Origin: Clostridia bacterium
GTDB lineage: Bacteria > Bacillota > Clostridia > Christensenellales > Aristaeellaceae
Direction of reading: 5' to 3'
Length of the DNA: 64,000 bases
Assembly: GCA_017429695.1 (NCBI GenBank)
Contig: JAFROK010000040.1
Span: 1-64,000, forward strand
Shown: positions 8,660 to 17,431 of the stretch, in pieces
How the letters are laid out: each line of letters opens with the position of its first letter
Numbering within the stretch: the stretch's first letter is position 1
Notes under the pieces: generated by a model
Database searches by the model: none
Told to the model about the DNA's origin: nothing
The model's input: the letters and a program-made list of their open reading frames with translations, nothing else
Translations under genes and position numbers: made by a program

Positions 8660-9583
8660 ATGGCAAATCAACCGTTGGCGGTCGTTATCGGCGGCGTCAA
8701 CATCGATATCGGCGGGCGTTCTTTTGCCCCGCTGGTTCCGAAGGATTCCAACCCCGGCCGCGTCACAATGAGTCCCGGCGGCGTCGGGCGGAATATCGCC
8801 CATAACCTTCGCCTGCTGGGCGTCCAGGTCAGCCTGCTGACCGCCCTGGGAGACGATATGTACGCAAAGCATATCGCCTCCTCCTGCACAGCCCTGGGCA
8901 TTGATCTCAGCCACGCGCTTAAGATCCCCGGCGGTGCCACGTCCACTTATGTTTTCCTGAACGGGCCCGATGGCGATATGGCGCTGGCCCTCTCCGACAT
9001 GACCATCTGTGAACAGATTACTCCGGCTTATCTGTCGCAGCACCTGGACCTGATCTCCCGGGCAGATGTGATTGTTGTGGATGCCAACATCCCGGCGGAA
9101 TCCCTGGCCTGGGTCACAGAGCATGCTGCCGCTCCGGTCTTTGCGGATCCGGTATCCACCACAAAAGCCGTGAAGCTCCGCCCGTTCCTCCACCGGCTGC
9201 ACACCCTGAAGCCGAACCGCCTGGAAGCGGAACTGCTTACCGGTGTGGAAATCACGGATGATATCAGCATGTTCCGGGCCGCCCGCGCCTTGCTGGATAC
9301 CGGCCTGGAGCGCGCCGCCATCACCCTGGGCGGCCGCGGAATCCTCGCCGCCGACGCCAACACCATCGAGATTATTCCCGCCTGCCCGGCGCAGGTCCGG
9401 AACGCCACCGGCGCCGGCGATGCCTTTATGGCAGCGCTTGTCTGGTCCTGGTTGCAGCATGAGTCCCTTCCCGTTTCCTGCCGGGCAGCCGCAGCCGCTG
9501 CAGCCCTTGCGGTGGAAGGCGATGAAACCATCAACCCGGCGTTATCCCCCGAAGCGGTCCGCCGCCGGATGAAAGCTAACTGA
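8660..9583 (+). CDS. psuK: Pseudouridine kinase (PfkB family)
   Basis: 307 residues, cytoplasmic. It phosphorylates pseudouridine to pseudouridine 5'-phosphate, the substrate of the next gene. PfkB family hallmarks: an N-terminal GGVNIDI, the substrate-loop motif SPGGVGRNIAHNL (PsuK-like, resembling E. coli YeiC with its SNPG preceding it), and the C-terminal ATP/anion-hole signature NATGAGDAFMAAL with the catalytic Asp. Assignment to pseudouridine rather than another sugar rests on the N-terminal motifs and on immediate linkage to psuG. The ATG at 8660 has AAGGAG 11 nt upstream; a longer in-frame reading from 8609 lacks such a site. The stop codon lies inside a heptameric repeat. Confidence 0.9.
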   Translation: MANQPLAVVIGGVNIDIGGRSFAPLVPKDSNPGRVTMSPGGVGRNIAHNLRLLGVQVSLLTALGDDMYAKHIASSCTALGIDLSHALKIPGGATSTYVFLNGPDGDMALALSDMTICEQITPAYLSQHLDLISRADVIVVDANIPAESLAWVTEHAAAPVFADPVSTTKAVKLRPFLHRLHTLKPNRLEAELLTGVEITDDISMFRAARALLDTGLERAAITLGGRGILAADANTIEIIPACPAQVRNATGAGDAFMAALVWSWLQHESLPVSCRAAAAAAALAVEGDETINPALSPEAVRRRMKAN

Positions 9584-9607
9584 AATCTGATAACTGAAAG
9601 TTGAAAG
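9580..9607. repeat. Heptameric tandem array, CTGAAAT type, on the psuK stop codon
   Basis: Four units with exact 7-bp period, consensus CTGAAA(T/G) with one CTGATAA and one TTGAAAG variant. The psuK stop TGA (9581-9583) is in the first unit, and the last unit runs into the AAAGGAG ribosome site of psuG. Each unit carries TGA, so stops recur in all three frames. Confidence 0.7.
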
Positions 9608-9615
9608 GAGTCCCT

Positions 9616-10530
9616 ATGAACAAGTATCTTGATGTCAAACCCGAAGTTGCCGAGGCCATCGCCGCCGGAAAGCCGGTGGTTGCCCTCGAATCCACCATCA
9701 TTTCCCATGGCATGCCCTATCCCCAGAATGCGCAGACTGCGCTCAGCGTGGAGCAGATCATCCGGGACAACGGCGCCGTGCCTGCCACCATTGCCATCAT
9801 CGGCGGCCGCCTGAAGGCCGGCCTGACGCCGGAGGAAATTGAATACTTCGGCAAAAAAGGGCCGAAGATCGCCAAAGCTTCCCGCCGTGACCTGGCCATT
9901 CTCTGCGCCCGGGGCGAAGACGGGGCCACCACCGTCACCACCACCATGATGATCGCCGATATGGCAGGCATCCGCGTCTTTGCCACCGGCGGCGTCGGCG
10001 GTGTCCACCGCGGTGCGGAAACCACCATGGACATCTCCGCCGACCTGGAAGAGCTGGCATCCACGCCGGTCATGGTCGTCTGCGCGGGCTGCAAGTCCAT
10101 CCTGGATCTCGGGCTGACGCTGGAATACCTGGAAACCAACGGCGTACCGGTCATCGGCTACGGTACGGAAACCCTGCCTGCCTTCTACACGCGGGAATCC
10201 CCCTTCAGGGTCGATTACCGGATGGATACCCCGGAGGAAATTGCGAAAGCCTTCCGGATCAAGAATGAAATGGGCCTCCGGGGCGGCATGCTGGTCACCA
10301 ATCCGATTCCGGCGGAATACTCCATGGATCCCGCCGTCATCAACAAGGCCATCGATGACGCGGTGGAAGAAGCCCGGCAAAAGGGCATTCACGGCAAAGA
10401 AACCACACCTTTCCTGCTGGCCCGGATCAAGGATATCACCGGCGGGGATTCCCTGGATTCCAATATCCAGCTGGTATACAACAACGCACGCCTCGCCGCC
10501 CGGATTGCCAAAGCCTACTGTGAAGGATGA
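9616..10530 (+). CDS. psuG: Pseudouridine-5'-phosphate glycosidase
   Basis: 304 residues, close to the 312 of the E. coli enzyme. It cleaves the C-glycosidic bond of pseudouridine 5'-phosphate, giving uracil and ribose 5-phosphate. The family is recognised by VALESTIISHGMPYPQN near the N-terminus, the AIIGGRLKAGL stretch, TTVTTTMMIADMAGI, FATGGVGGVHRGAE (the metal/substrate loop) and NPIPAEYSM towards the end. The ATG at 9616 has AAAGGAG 5 nt upstream. It follows psuK by 32 nt and precedes a MalY/PatB-like lyase by 7 nt, so the three are very likely one transcript for salvage of modified nucleosides from RNA turnover. Confidence 0.94.
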   Translation: MNKYLDVKPEVAEAIAAGKPVVALESTIISHGMPYPQNAQTALSVEQIIRDNGAVPATIAIIGGRLKAGLTPEEIEYFGKKGPKIAKASRRDLAILCARGEDGATTVTTTMMIADMAGIRVFATGGVGGVHRGAETTMDISADLEELASTPVMVVCAGCKSILDLGLTLEYLETNGVPVIGYGTETLPAFYTRESPFRVDYRMDTPEEIAKAFRIKNEMGLRGGMLVTNPIPAEYSMDPAVINKAIDDAVEEARQKGIHGKETTPFLLARIKDITGGDSLDSNIQLVYNNARLAARIAKAYCEG

Positions 10531-10537
10531 TCGCCCC

Positions 10538-11740
10538 ATGAAATATGATTTTGATTTGATGCCGGACCGCCGCGGAATGGATGCCATCGCGATCGACAGC
10601 ATCGGTTCTCCCGGCGCACCGGCCGCGCCGAAAGAAGGTTTTTCCGCCATTCCGATGTGGGTGGCGGACATGAATTTTGCAGCCTGCCCTGCCATCCAGG
10701 ATGCCGTCATCCGCCGGGTGCAGCATCCGGCCTTTGGCTATTTCGACCCGTCCCGGGCATATTACGATGCGATCATCTCCTGGCAGCGGGACCGGAATGG
10801 CGTGGAAAACCTTTCTTCCCGGCATATCGGTTATGAAAACGGCGTGCTCGGCGGCGTTGTGTCGACGCTGAACGTCCTCTGCTCCCGGGGCGATACGGTT
10901 CTCCTGCAAAGCCCGACCTATATCGGCTTTACCCATGTGCTCGAAAACAATGGATACCGGATCATCATCAATCCGATGAAGCGGGACGAAGCCGGCATCT
11001 GGCGCCTGGATTACGAGGATATGGAGAAAAAGATCGTTGAGCACCATATCCATGCAACCATCTTCTGCAATCCCCACAATCCCTGCGGCCGGGTCTGGGA
11101 GCCGGAGGAAATCCGGAAAGCAATGGAGATCTTTGAACGGCACGGTGTCTGGGTCGTCTCCGATGAAATCTGGTCCGACCTGCTGCTGAACGGTGCCCGC
11201 CATACGCCGACCCAGTCCGTCTGCGATTATGCCCGATTCCACACAGCCGCCTTCTATGCCCCTTCCAAAACCTTCAACCTGGCCGGGCTTGTCGGCAGCT
11301 ACCACATTATTTACAGCGACTGGCTCCGGGACCGGCAGGCAAAGGAAGCCTCCCTCTCCGCCTACAACAGCATGAACGTGCTGTCCATGCACGCCCTCAT
11401 CGGCGCCTACGGTCCGGAGGGACGGGAGTGGGTGGATCAGCTCCGCACCGTGCTCTCCCGCAATGTAAACGATGCCTATGATTTCATCCTGCGGCATTTT
11501 GACGGGATCACCCTGATGAAACCCCAGGGAACGTATATGCTTTTCCTGCATTGTGAAGAATGGTGCCGGAAGCACAACAAAAACGTCGGCGACCTGCTGA
11601 AGGCAGGAACCGACGTCGGAGTCGCCTGGCAGGACGGGCGCATGTTCAACGATCCTTTTGGAATCCGCATGAACCTGGCCCTTCCCCACGCTGTCGTCAT
11701 GGAAGCTTTTTCACGGCTGAAGGAATACGTCTTCGCCTAA
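10538..11740 (+). CDS. MalY/PatB family PLP-dependent C-S lyase (cystathionine beta-lyase)
   Basis: 400 residues, normal for the family. Fold-type I aminotransferase-like enzyme with WVADMNF near the start, the SDEIWSDL motif with the PLP-contacting Asp, and the Schiff-base lysine in APSKTFNLAG (K244). Members split cystathionine or cysteine to pyruvate, ammonia and a thiol; some also act as regulators (MalY) or give hydrogen sulfide. The ribosome site GAAGGA lies within the end of psuG, so it is translated right behind it. Why a C-S lyase sits with pseudouridine catabolism is not evident. It ends convergently, overlapping the MATE gene stop by 4 nt. Confidence 0.88.
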   Translation: MKYDFDLMPDRRGMDAIAIDSIGSPGAPAAPKEGFSAIPMWVADMNFAACPAIQDAVIRRVQHPAFGYFDPSRAYYDAIISWQRDRNGVENLSSRHIGYENGVLGGVVSTLNVLCSRGDTVLLQSPTYIGFTHVLENNGYRIIINPMKRDEAGIWRLDYEDMEKKIVEHHIHATIFCNPHNPCGRVWEPEEIRKAMEIFERHGVWVVSDEIWSDLLLNGARHTPTQSVCDYARFHTAAFYAPSKTFNLAGLVGSYHIIYSDWLRDRQAKEASLSAYNSMNVLSMHALIGAYGPEGREWVDQLRTVLSRNVNDAYDFILRHFDGITLMKPQGTYMLFLHCEEWCRKHNKNVGDLLKAGTDVGVAWQDGRMFNDPFGIRMNLALPHAVVMEAFSRLKEYVFA

Positions 11741-13098
11741 ATCTTCAGGTCCACCCATTTTCCTTTCCGGAAACGGGTGGAAACCAGCACAAACCGGGTC
11801 GCCTGGTCCGCCAGGATGCCGATCCATACCCCGTGCAGTTTCAGGTCAAATACATAAACCAGGATCACGGTAACGGCCGTCCGGATAATGGCAATACTGA
11901 CCGTCGCCGCCATCAGCACATACCGTACGTCTCCGGCCGCCCGCAGGCAGCCGGAGAATATAATTTGCGAAATCTGCAGCAGGATAATCACCGTCATATA
12001 CCGGCAGATGATTTCCCCGGTTGCCAGCACCTCCGCGTCCGCCGAGAACAGAGAGAAATACCACCTGCCCCCGACAATCAGCAGCAGGGAAAGAATCAGC
12101 GAAATCGCCAAGCCAATCCGTTGGCAGATCGTCGCGTATTTCCGGGCCGCGTCCTTCTGCCCGGCGCCCAATGCTTCCCCGCTTAGTGCCACCGCGGCCA
12201 CCTGCATGCCGTCCGCAAAGGAGAATCCCAGTCCCAGCAGCTGCATACCGATATTGTGGGCCGCAAACAGTTTCGTTCCCAGGCGGGCAGCCACCAGCGC
12301 CGTTGCCAGGAAACCGATGCGGGCGGCAATATTTTCCAGGGAAGAATTGTACGCAATCCGCCAGATGGATTTCCATATAGCGGAAGAAAACCGGAGCTTC
12401 AATTTCCGGATCAGCGGAATACTGACATAGCTGTTGGCGCGGAACAGGGAGAAGATCGCCATTCCAGCAGACACCACAGTGCCCAGCACGGTCGCGATGG
12501 CCGCGCCTTTGATTTCCCACCGCGGAAATCCCATATTCCCTTCTATCAGCAGATAATTGAATATCACATTGACGATACTACTGGTCAGGTTCGTGGTCAT
12601 ACTCAGGCGGGTATTACCGCTACCCCGCTGGGCCGCGTTGATCACCATCGTAATCACGTTGAAGATCGTACCGGCCATAATGATCCGGAAATACTCCACC
12701 GCCTGTTCATGCGTTTCCGCGTTGCTGCCGGAGATTTCCATCATCCAGGGGGTAAACACCACAAACACCGTAGTGATCAGAATACACAGGAGCAGGGAAA
12801 CCACCCCTGCCGTCACCAGGATCCCGTTTGCCTGTTCCCGGTCCTGCTCCCCTTTGCGCCGGGCCACCAGTGCGGATACCGCCACATTGATGCCGAAGAA
12901 CAGGGTCAGTCCGATAAACTTCGGCTGCACGGTCAGGCCCACAGCTGAGATGGCCGATTCGCCCAGCGCCGAAACCATCATGGTGTCGATCATTCCGGCC
13001 AGCGTCACGAAAAGCATTTCCGCCATTGCCGGCCATGCCACGCCCAGTGCCTTCCGGACCATGGCCCCGTTATTGATTACCTGCTTTTTCTTTTCCAC
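11737..13098 (-). CDS. MATE family efflux transporter
   Basis: 453 residues with about twelve membrane helices arranged as two similar halves, as in the MATE/NorM/DinF superfamily of cation-coupled multidrug antiporters. The N-terminal region AWPAMAEMLFVTLAGMIDT and the second-half GLGFSFADGMQVAA are typical. It is the last gene of the minus-strand operon beginning with the 5'-nucleotidase C-domain gene, 36 nt after the ECF component; that gap is filled by a heptameric repeat. Substrate is unknown. Ribosome site GGAGG lies upstream of the ATG at 13098. Confidence 0.9.
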   Translation of the reverse strand: MEKKKQVINNGAMVRKALGVAWPAMAEMLFVTLAGMIDTMMVSALGESAISAVGLTVQPKFIGLTLFFGINVAVSALVARRKGEQDREQANGILVTAGVVSLLLCILITTVFVVFTPWMMEISGSNAETHEQAVEYFRIIMAGTIFNVITMVINAAQRGSGNTRLSMTTNLTSSIVNVIFNYLLIEGNMGFPRWEIKGAAIATVLGTVVSAGMAIFSLFRANSYVSIPLIRKLKLRFSSAIWKSIWRIAYNSSLENIAARIGFLATALVAARLGTKLFAAHNIGMQLLGLGFSFADGMQVAAVALSGEALGAGQKDAARKYATICQRIGLAISLILSLLLIVGGRWYFSLFSADAEVLATGEIICRYMTVIILLQISQIIFSGCLRAAGDVRYVLMAATVSIAIIRTAVTVILVYVFDLKLHGVWIGILADQATRFVLVSTRFRKGKWVDLKI

Positions 13099-13114
13099 GT
13101 TTCCTCCATCAAAT

Positions 13115-13148
13115 ACTAACCACTAACCTAACCACTAATCACTAACCA
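13115..13148. repeat. Heptameric tandem array, ACTAACC type, on the ECF gene stop codon
   Basis: Five units of ACTAACC (7-bp period, one unit shortened by 2 nt, one variant ACTAATC). Read in the direction of the minus-strand genes the unit is GGTTAGT. The last codons and the TAG stop (13135-13137) of the ECF S gene are made of this repeat, and the repeat fills most of the gap to the MATE gene. Confidence 0.8.
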
Positions 13149-13662
13149 GTCCTTCGCGCTCCATCACCAGCACCAGTACTGGAATCAGCACAATATGCAT
13201 GATGATGCCGGGAACCGCCTTGGTCACCGCGCCGGCCAGGAAAGCGGCCATCGTAAATTCGCTGTGCGTCAGGCCGGCAATCACTGCCTGTGCCAGTCCC
13301 CATACCAGCCGGCCGATGATCATCGCACTGATCAGCGCTGCGTAGACAGCCCATTTTTTCCGCGGAAGGATTCGGTACAGGATCCCGGAAACCGTGCCGT
13401 ATGCTGCCAGTTCAAACGCCATGGCCACCGCCGACGGAAACATCACCGGCATTCCGAACACGGCGGAGCGCAGCGGCGCCGCAATCAGGCCCACCGCCAG
13501 CCCCCACGGCCATCCGCACATGAACCCGCACAGCAGCACCGGAATATGCATCGGGCTCAGCATCTGTCCGATCTCCGGAATCTGCCCGGTGATCAGCGGC
13601 AGCACCATCGCGATGGCAAGAAACAGCGCCGCATAGGTCATTTTCCGGATTCTCCGGGACAT
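13135..13662 (-). CDS. ECF transporter S component (substrate unknown)
   Basis: 175 residues, almost entirely hydrophobic, five to six membrane helices, as in the small substrate-capture subunits of energy-coupling-factor vitamin/metal importers. The beginning, KMTYAALFLAIAMVLPL, resembles many S components. The EcfA/EcfT energising module is not in this window, so it presumably shares a group II module encoded elsewhere. The ATG at 13662 has AGGAAG 10 nt upstream and begins 7 nt after the DUF3842 stop. Its C-terminal residues VSD and its stop codon are encoded by a heptameric repeat, so the end of the protein may have been set by repeat insertion. Confidence 0.75.
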   Translation of the reverse strand: MSRRIRKMTYAALFLAIAMVLPLITGQIPEIGQMLSPMHIPVLLCGFMCGWPWGLAVGLIAAPLRSAVFGMPVMFPSAVAMAFELAAYGTVSGILYRILPRKKWAVYAALISAMIIGRLVWGLAQAVIAGLTHSEFTMAAFLAGAVTKAVPGIIMHIVLIPVLVLVMEREGLVSD

Positions 13663-13669
13663 ATTCTGC

Positions 13670-14092
13670 TTACTTCCTGCTGCCATGCTGAACAATCTCC
13701 CGGATATGGGCCATCGCGTCTTCCAGGATGGCGGCCGATCCCTGTGCCACGCCGGCCACATAGGTCCGGCAGAGGTTCATGGGAATCAGTACGCGATAGG
13801 CGGTGCTGGAGGCCACCGCATTCGCCATGGCTGGGGAGATTTCACCCAGCAGTGCATCCGCTGTGGCAATCCCCACCGGGCCGACAATAATATCTGCATT
13901 CCGCGCCCCGACGATGACCGCGTTTTCACCGGTTGCCAGGTGATCGGCGCAATCGCTCCGCATCATATTTTCGGTTGCCATGCTGTTGGTACCGATGGCC
14001 GTCAGGTCCGCCTCCGGAAATTCCTTCCGGACCCCTTCAACCAGTTTACGGCCCAGGCGTCCGCCCTGTCCGTCAATTACCAGGATTTTCAT
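13670..14092 (-). CDS. DUF3842 family protein
   Basis: 140 residues, cytoplasmic, a small Rossmann-like protein. It shows the family pattern MKILVIDGQGGRLG, GTNSMATENMMR, TGENAVIVGAR, DIIVGPVGI, LLGEISPAMA and IPMNLC. DUF3842 has no assigned reaction; the N-terminal glycine motif suggests nucleotide binding. I chose the ATG at 14092; a GTG at 14107 overlaps the previous stop codon and is possible. It lies between a BtuF-like lipoprotein and an ECF S component, which suggests a link to uptake of a cofactor, but that is inference. Confidence 0.85.
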   Translation of the reverse strand: MKILVIDGQGGRLGRKLVEGVRKEFPEADLTAIGTNSMATENMMRSDCADHLATGENAVIVGARNADIIVGPVGIATADALLGEISPAMANAVASSTAYRVLIPMNLCRTYVAGVAQGSAAILEDAMAHIREIVQHGSRK

Positions 14093-14103
14093 ATCGCCTG
14101 TTT

Positions 14104-15123
14104 TCACTCCCCGCCGTTATAAAAGAACACCGCTTCCGGAATTGTTCCGGTTGCTTCCTCTGTCAATGCTTTCAGGGCTTCCCGGACATCCACGTCCGGG
14201 AACAGCTCCGGATAGGCCGTTTTTGCAATCAGCAGCTCCGCCGTCAGTTTCAGGTGCGGCGCCTCCGTCATTTCCGGTGCAATCAGGATCACCCGCCCTG
14301 CCTGTACCGCGCGGATGCCGCTCCAGCCTTCCCGCTGCATCATGCCGCTGTGGATATTCTCCGCCGCAAATGTGGTAAACACGCTGCTTCCCAGCGTACC
14401 TGCCGGAGCAACCCGGATGATCACATCCGGATTCTTCCGCACCACCCATCCGGCATCCACCAGAAGCCGTTCCTCCGTCAGCCTTCCGGATACGTCATAG
14501 CAGCCGCTGTCCATGATCATCCGGTGCTCCGGAGATGTCCGGAAAACAGTCTGCCATTCGTCGGCTGTTTCCCAGTACGCGTAAAGACGCTTGCATTCCA
14601 TCAGCGTCCCCAGCCGGTCTGTCAGCAGCACCCGGTAGTAATCCGCAACGGTCTCGGCGGTTTTTGCGTCCTCGGCCACACCCATCCGGTCCGCTTCTCC
14701 CACGGAAACGATCCGGGTCGCTGATTTTTCCGCGTCCTCTCCCAGCATGCTTTCCCGGCGTTCCGCTTCCGGATTGTTCCGGGATGATGCTCCACCGGTT
14801 CCTTCGCCGGCTGCTGTATGGGAAGCGCCGGGAATGATCTCCGCGTCCGCATCCGCGTCATATTCCTTCCGGTCTGCTTCCGGGTTTTCCCGGGTACTGT
14901 CTCCTGAATCGGATATTTCCGGTTCAGCCTCCGCTGCCCAAGCCGTCCGGTCTGATGCTTCTTCCTGTCCGGGGGATGCATTGCCGGAATGGACCTGGTC
15001 CGGTACATTCCCGCCCGGGGCAGATTCCAGCGTCGTCCGTACCCGGCAACCGCCCAGAAGGATCAGCAGCATAACTGCTGCCGGCAGGAGCAGCAGCCGG
15101 TATCGTTTCTTCATTCCGTTCAT
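14104..15123 (-). CDS. Lipoprotein with BtuF/FecB-like periplasmic-binding C-terminal domain
   Basis: 339 residues. A lipoprotein signal peptide ends in the lipobox LLGGC (Cys26), so the mature protein is tethered to the outer face of the membrane. Residues about 30-125 are rich in Glu, Ala, Asp and Ser and probably disordered. The remainder resembles the metal-chelate type of ABC substrate-binding protein: NPDVIIRVAP, REGWSGIRAVQAGRVILIAP and a C-terminal helix with ELLIAKTAYPELFPD. The N-terminal lobe is poorly recognisable, so it may be divergent. No matching ABC permease is nearby; the ECF S gene two genes downstream is a possible partner. The ATG overlaps the upstream stop (ATGA), implying coupled translation. 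Confidence 0.65.
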   Translation of the reverse strand: MNGMKKRYRLLLLPAAVMLLILLGGCRVRTTLESAPGGNVPDQVHSGNASPGQEEASDRTAWAAEAEPEISDSGDSTRENPEADRKEYDADADAEIIPGASHTAAGEGTGGASSRNNPEAERRESMLGEDAEKSATRIVSVGEADRMGVAEDAKTAETVADYYRVLLTDRLGTLMECKRLYAYWETADEWQTVFRTSPEHRMIMDSGCYDVSGRLTEERLLVDAGWVVRKNPDVIIRVAPAGTLGSSVFTTFAAENIHSGMMQREGWSGIRAVQAGRVILIAPEMTEAPHLKLTAELLIAKTAYPELFPDVDVREALKALTEEATGTIPEAVFFYNGGE

Positions 15124-16295
15124 TCGTGCAGACACTCCGTATACTTCAGGCGCAGCCGCTGCCGCCATCCTGCTTCATCATAAAGCAGCCGTTCCGTTTC
15201 CGTCAGCATCTGCCGCACTTTGCCGGCCTGCGCTTCCGTCAGTTCGTGGTCACTGTAGGCAGCCTCCTCAAACAGGATACAACATTTCTGAAAAGAATCA
15301 ACATATTTTTCAGGCATTCTCCCTCGCAGTTTCTCCGGCCATTCGCAAAAAGGAATGTTTCCCGCGCCGAAGCCTGCGGCATCCAGGTACTTGGCCGCGT
15401 GCCGGAACATCGCACAGACCGCTTCATTCCGGTCCGGAGAATCAAAAGCCGCCCGCGCTTCCCTTGCCTTCCGCCGTCTACGGTTCAGTGCCGCGGCCGG
15501 GATAAACGGAAGAATCACTGCCGCAGCGGCGGCCAGCAGCAGCAGGGCAATCTTCAGGTAATCCGTCCATTCCGGCCGGGAGATTTCTTCCTCTTCAACG
15601 GTAATCAGCCGGTATTGCTGTTCCGCTTCCGCTTCCCGGTCTCCTTCGGCCAGTGACCGCGTATCCGTATGCCGGGTTTCCCGGATCATATCCGGTTCCG
15701 TGTCCGGCCAACCGCCCTCCGGAGGCTCCGCTGCGTGTTCCAGCAGGTCCCGCACATATTCCGAAGCCCTCTCTGTCGGTTCATCCACCCCCGGCCATAC
15801 GACTGCCACGATTCCGGCCAGGACCATCGCGGCCGCTGTTATGAATAATGCTTTCTTCAGGTTCATCCGGTCCATGGCCAGGATACCGCCCAGCGTAAAC
15901 ACGGCCATATTCACCGCAGCCGGCAGCGAGAGCCCAAGCCACGCCTGGATCCCGGCACAGATGATTACCGCAGCCAGGCCGGTAATCCTCCGGGCCCGGA
16001 GCACAGCCGCTCCGCCGAGGCACATGGCTGCGCCGCACAGCAGGATTCCGCCCAGCATTTCATCCGCCGGGGATGATACCGGAATCCGCCGGTAGGCATA
16101 GGCATTCACAGCCTCGCTGGCTTCCATTACACGGTTCAGCAGCGCCATCAGCCCGTTCCGCGCCGCGGGCAGCAGGAACAGCGCCGCAGCAAACAGCACC
16201 GCAGCCGGCAGCAAGCTCCGCCGAAGTATGCGCCTGTTTTTCTCCCGCAGCCGTTCCCTTTCGGGGATGATCAGCCGCAATCTGTTATCTGTCAT
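15120..16295 (-). CDS. Multi-pass membrane protein, DUF4129-like, of a MoxR-DUF58 operon
   Basis: 391 residues. One hydrophobic helix near 30-50, a cluster of three to four helices (about 80-160), an acidic extracellular stretch rich in Glu and Thr, another helix near 245-268 and a cytoplasmic C-terminal domain of about 110 residues containing FRHAAKYLDAAGF and LYDEAGW, which resembles the DUF4129 region at the end of transglutaminase-type proteins in such operons. No transglutaminase core is seen. The start has GGGGAGG 7 nt upstream, and the stop overlaps the next ATG. Function unknown; the context suggests a MoxR-assisted assembly role at the envelope. Confidence 0.6.
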   Translation of the reverse strand: MTDNRLRLIIPERERLREKNRRILRRSLLPAAVLFAAALFLLPAARNGLMALLNRVMEASEAVNAYAYRRIPVSSPADEMLGGILLCGAAMCLGGAAVLRARRITGLAAVIICAGIQAWLGLSLPAAVNMAVFTLGGILAMDRMNLKKALFITAAAMVLAGIVAVVWPGVDEPTERASEYVRDLLEHAAEPPEGGWPDTEPDMIRETRHTDTRSLAEGDREAEAEQQYRLITVEEEEISRPEWTDYLKIALLLLAAAAAVILPFIPAAALNRRRRKAREARAAFDSPDRNEAVCAMFRHAAKYLDAAGFGAGNIPFCEWPEKLRGRMPEKYVDSFQKCCILFEEAAYSDHELTEAQAGKVRQMLTETERLLYDEAGWRQRLRLKYTECLHE

Positions 16296-16310
16296 GGCCG
16301 TTCCTCCCCG

Positions 16311-17429
16311 TCATATATCAATCGCCGCATCCGCCGGATCCAGCGTCGTCACGCGGATTCCTGCCTCCGCACCGGCAAACGGAACAAACGGCGGCAGTAC
16401 CAGCGTCACCGGCTGCCGTTCCGCCGTCAAAGAAAGATCCGTACCGGGATGCGGGCTGAATACAATCACATGCCGGAAACGGATATCCTCCGTTTCCCGG
16501 CTGAACAGCGTACCGGTGCCGGTTCCCCCGACAGTGCACACAGCGGTCAGTACCTGCTGCTCTGCTTCATAAAGATCCGCATCGCTCTCCACTTCCGTGA
16601 AAACCGTTCCCGTGCCGTCTGCCGTAAACACCGCATGGGAAATGCTTTCCGCCGCCATGGCGCGGGAAACGGACAAAAGTCCCCGCGCTGCGGCATGCAT
16701 GGCTTCCGGATCGGTTTCTCCCGGAAAAACGGTTTCCAGCAGCAGTGCCGGCATATCCAGCGCTTCCGGGACAGATTCCCGGATCATCGTCCTGTCCAGT
16801 TTTTCAGAGAGCTTCCAGTGAATCCGGCGAATATCGTCGCCGAGCATATATTCCCGCAGATCGCCGGGCTCCGGATCCGCCGCCCGGCGGTGATTTCCGC
16901 CTTCCTCCCGGCTGCATGCTCCGTTGTCCGGTTCCGCTGAAAGAACCACCGGATAAAGCGCCGGCTCCACAAGCACCGAGGCTTCCGCCCGGATATCCCG
17001 TCGGATTTTTGTCAGCGCAAACCAGTCCCGTACTTCTGTGCAGCTCACCGCCAGCCGGATCAGGCCGCACTGTCTGCTTTCCACTTCAAATACGCAGTCT
17101 CCGCGGCCGTCCGGGTGGATTTCCGTTTCAAACGTTTCCCCGGTCAGCCGATTGCAGCCGGTCAGTACCCAGGCGGCCGAGCATCCGGCCGCCCATCCCG
17201 TCATATGCGCCTGTGCTTTACAGCGGATGCTTTCCCCGGCCTGTACGCTTTCCGGAGCCTGAAGGGTAACGGTCATCCGTTTCGCCGCCATTCGCGCGCA
17301 GCCCATTGAAAGAAGCGGTACCAGCAGTGAAATCAGCAGTACCGCCCGTGTCCCCGTATTGTTTTCAAAGAAATACAGCAATATCGCCGCCAGGATCCAT
17401 CCCAGCCAGGCGCAGATTTTCCGGCCCAT
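16311..17429 (-). CDS. DUF58 domain-containing protein
   Basis: 372 residues. Two N-terminal membrane helices (about 5-22 and 28-45), then a domain with the DUF58 signature EYMLGDDIRRIHWKLSEK (about residues 196-213), followed by a von Willebrand A-like region. DUF58 proteins almost always accompany MoxR AAA+ ATPases, and here the MoxR gene ends only 2 nt before this ATG, which lacks a strong ribosome site of its own, implying coupled translation. The ATG at 17429 was chosen because it begins the hydrophobic segment; longer readings cross deep into moxR. Confidence 0.87.
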   Translation of the reverse strand: MGRKICAWLGWILAAILLYFFENNTGTRAVLLISLLVPLLSMGCARMAAKRMTVTLQAPESVQAGESIRCKAQAHMTGWAAGCSAAWVLTGCNRLTGETFETEIHPDGRGDCVFEVESRQCGLIRLAVSCTEVRDWFALTKIRRDIRAEASVLVEPALYPVVLSAEPDNGACSREEGGNHRRAADPEPGDLREYMLGDDIRRIHWKLSEKLDRTMIRESVPEALDMPALLLETVFPGETDPEAMHAAARGLLSVSRAMAAESISHAVFTADGTGTVFTEVESDADLYEAEQQVLTAVCTVGGTGTGTLFSRETEDIRFRHVIVFSPHPGTDLSLTAERQPVTLVLPPFVPFAGAEAGIRVTTLDPADAAIDI

Positions 17430-17431
17430 CG

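Noticed and set aside
9028-10710. Open frame of about 560 codons on the minus strand across psuK and psuG
   Set aside because: It is antisense to two well-supported genes and shows no domain; the long frame is a by-product of codon bias.
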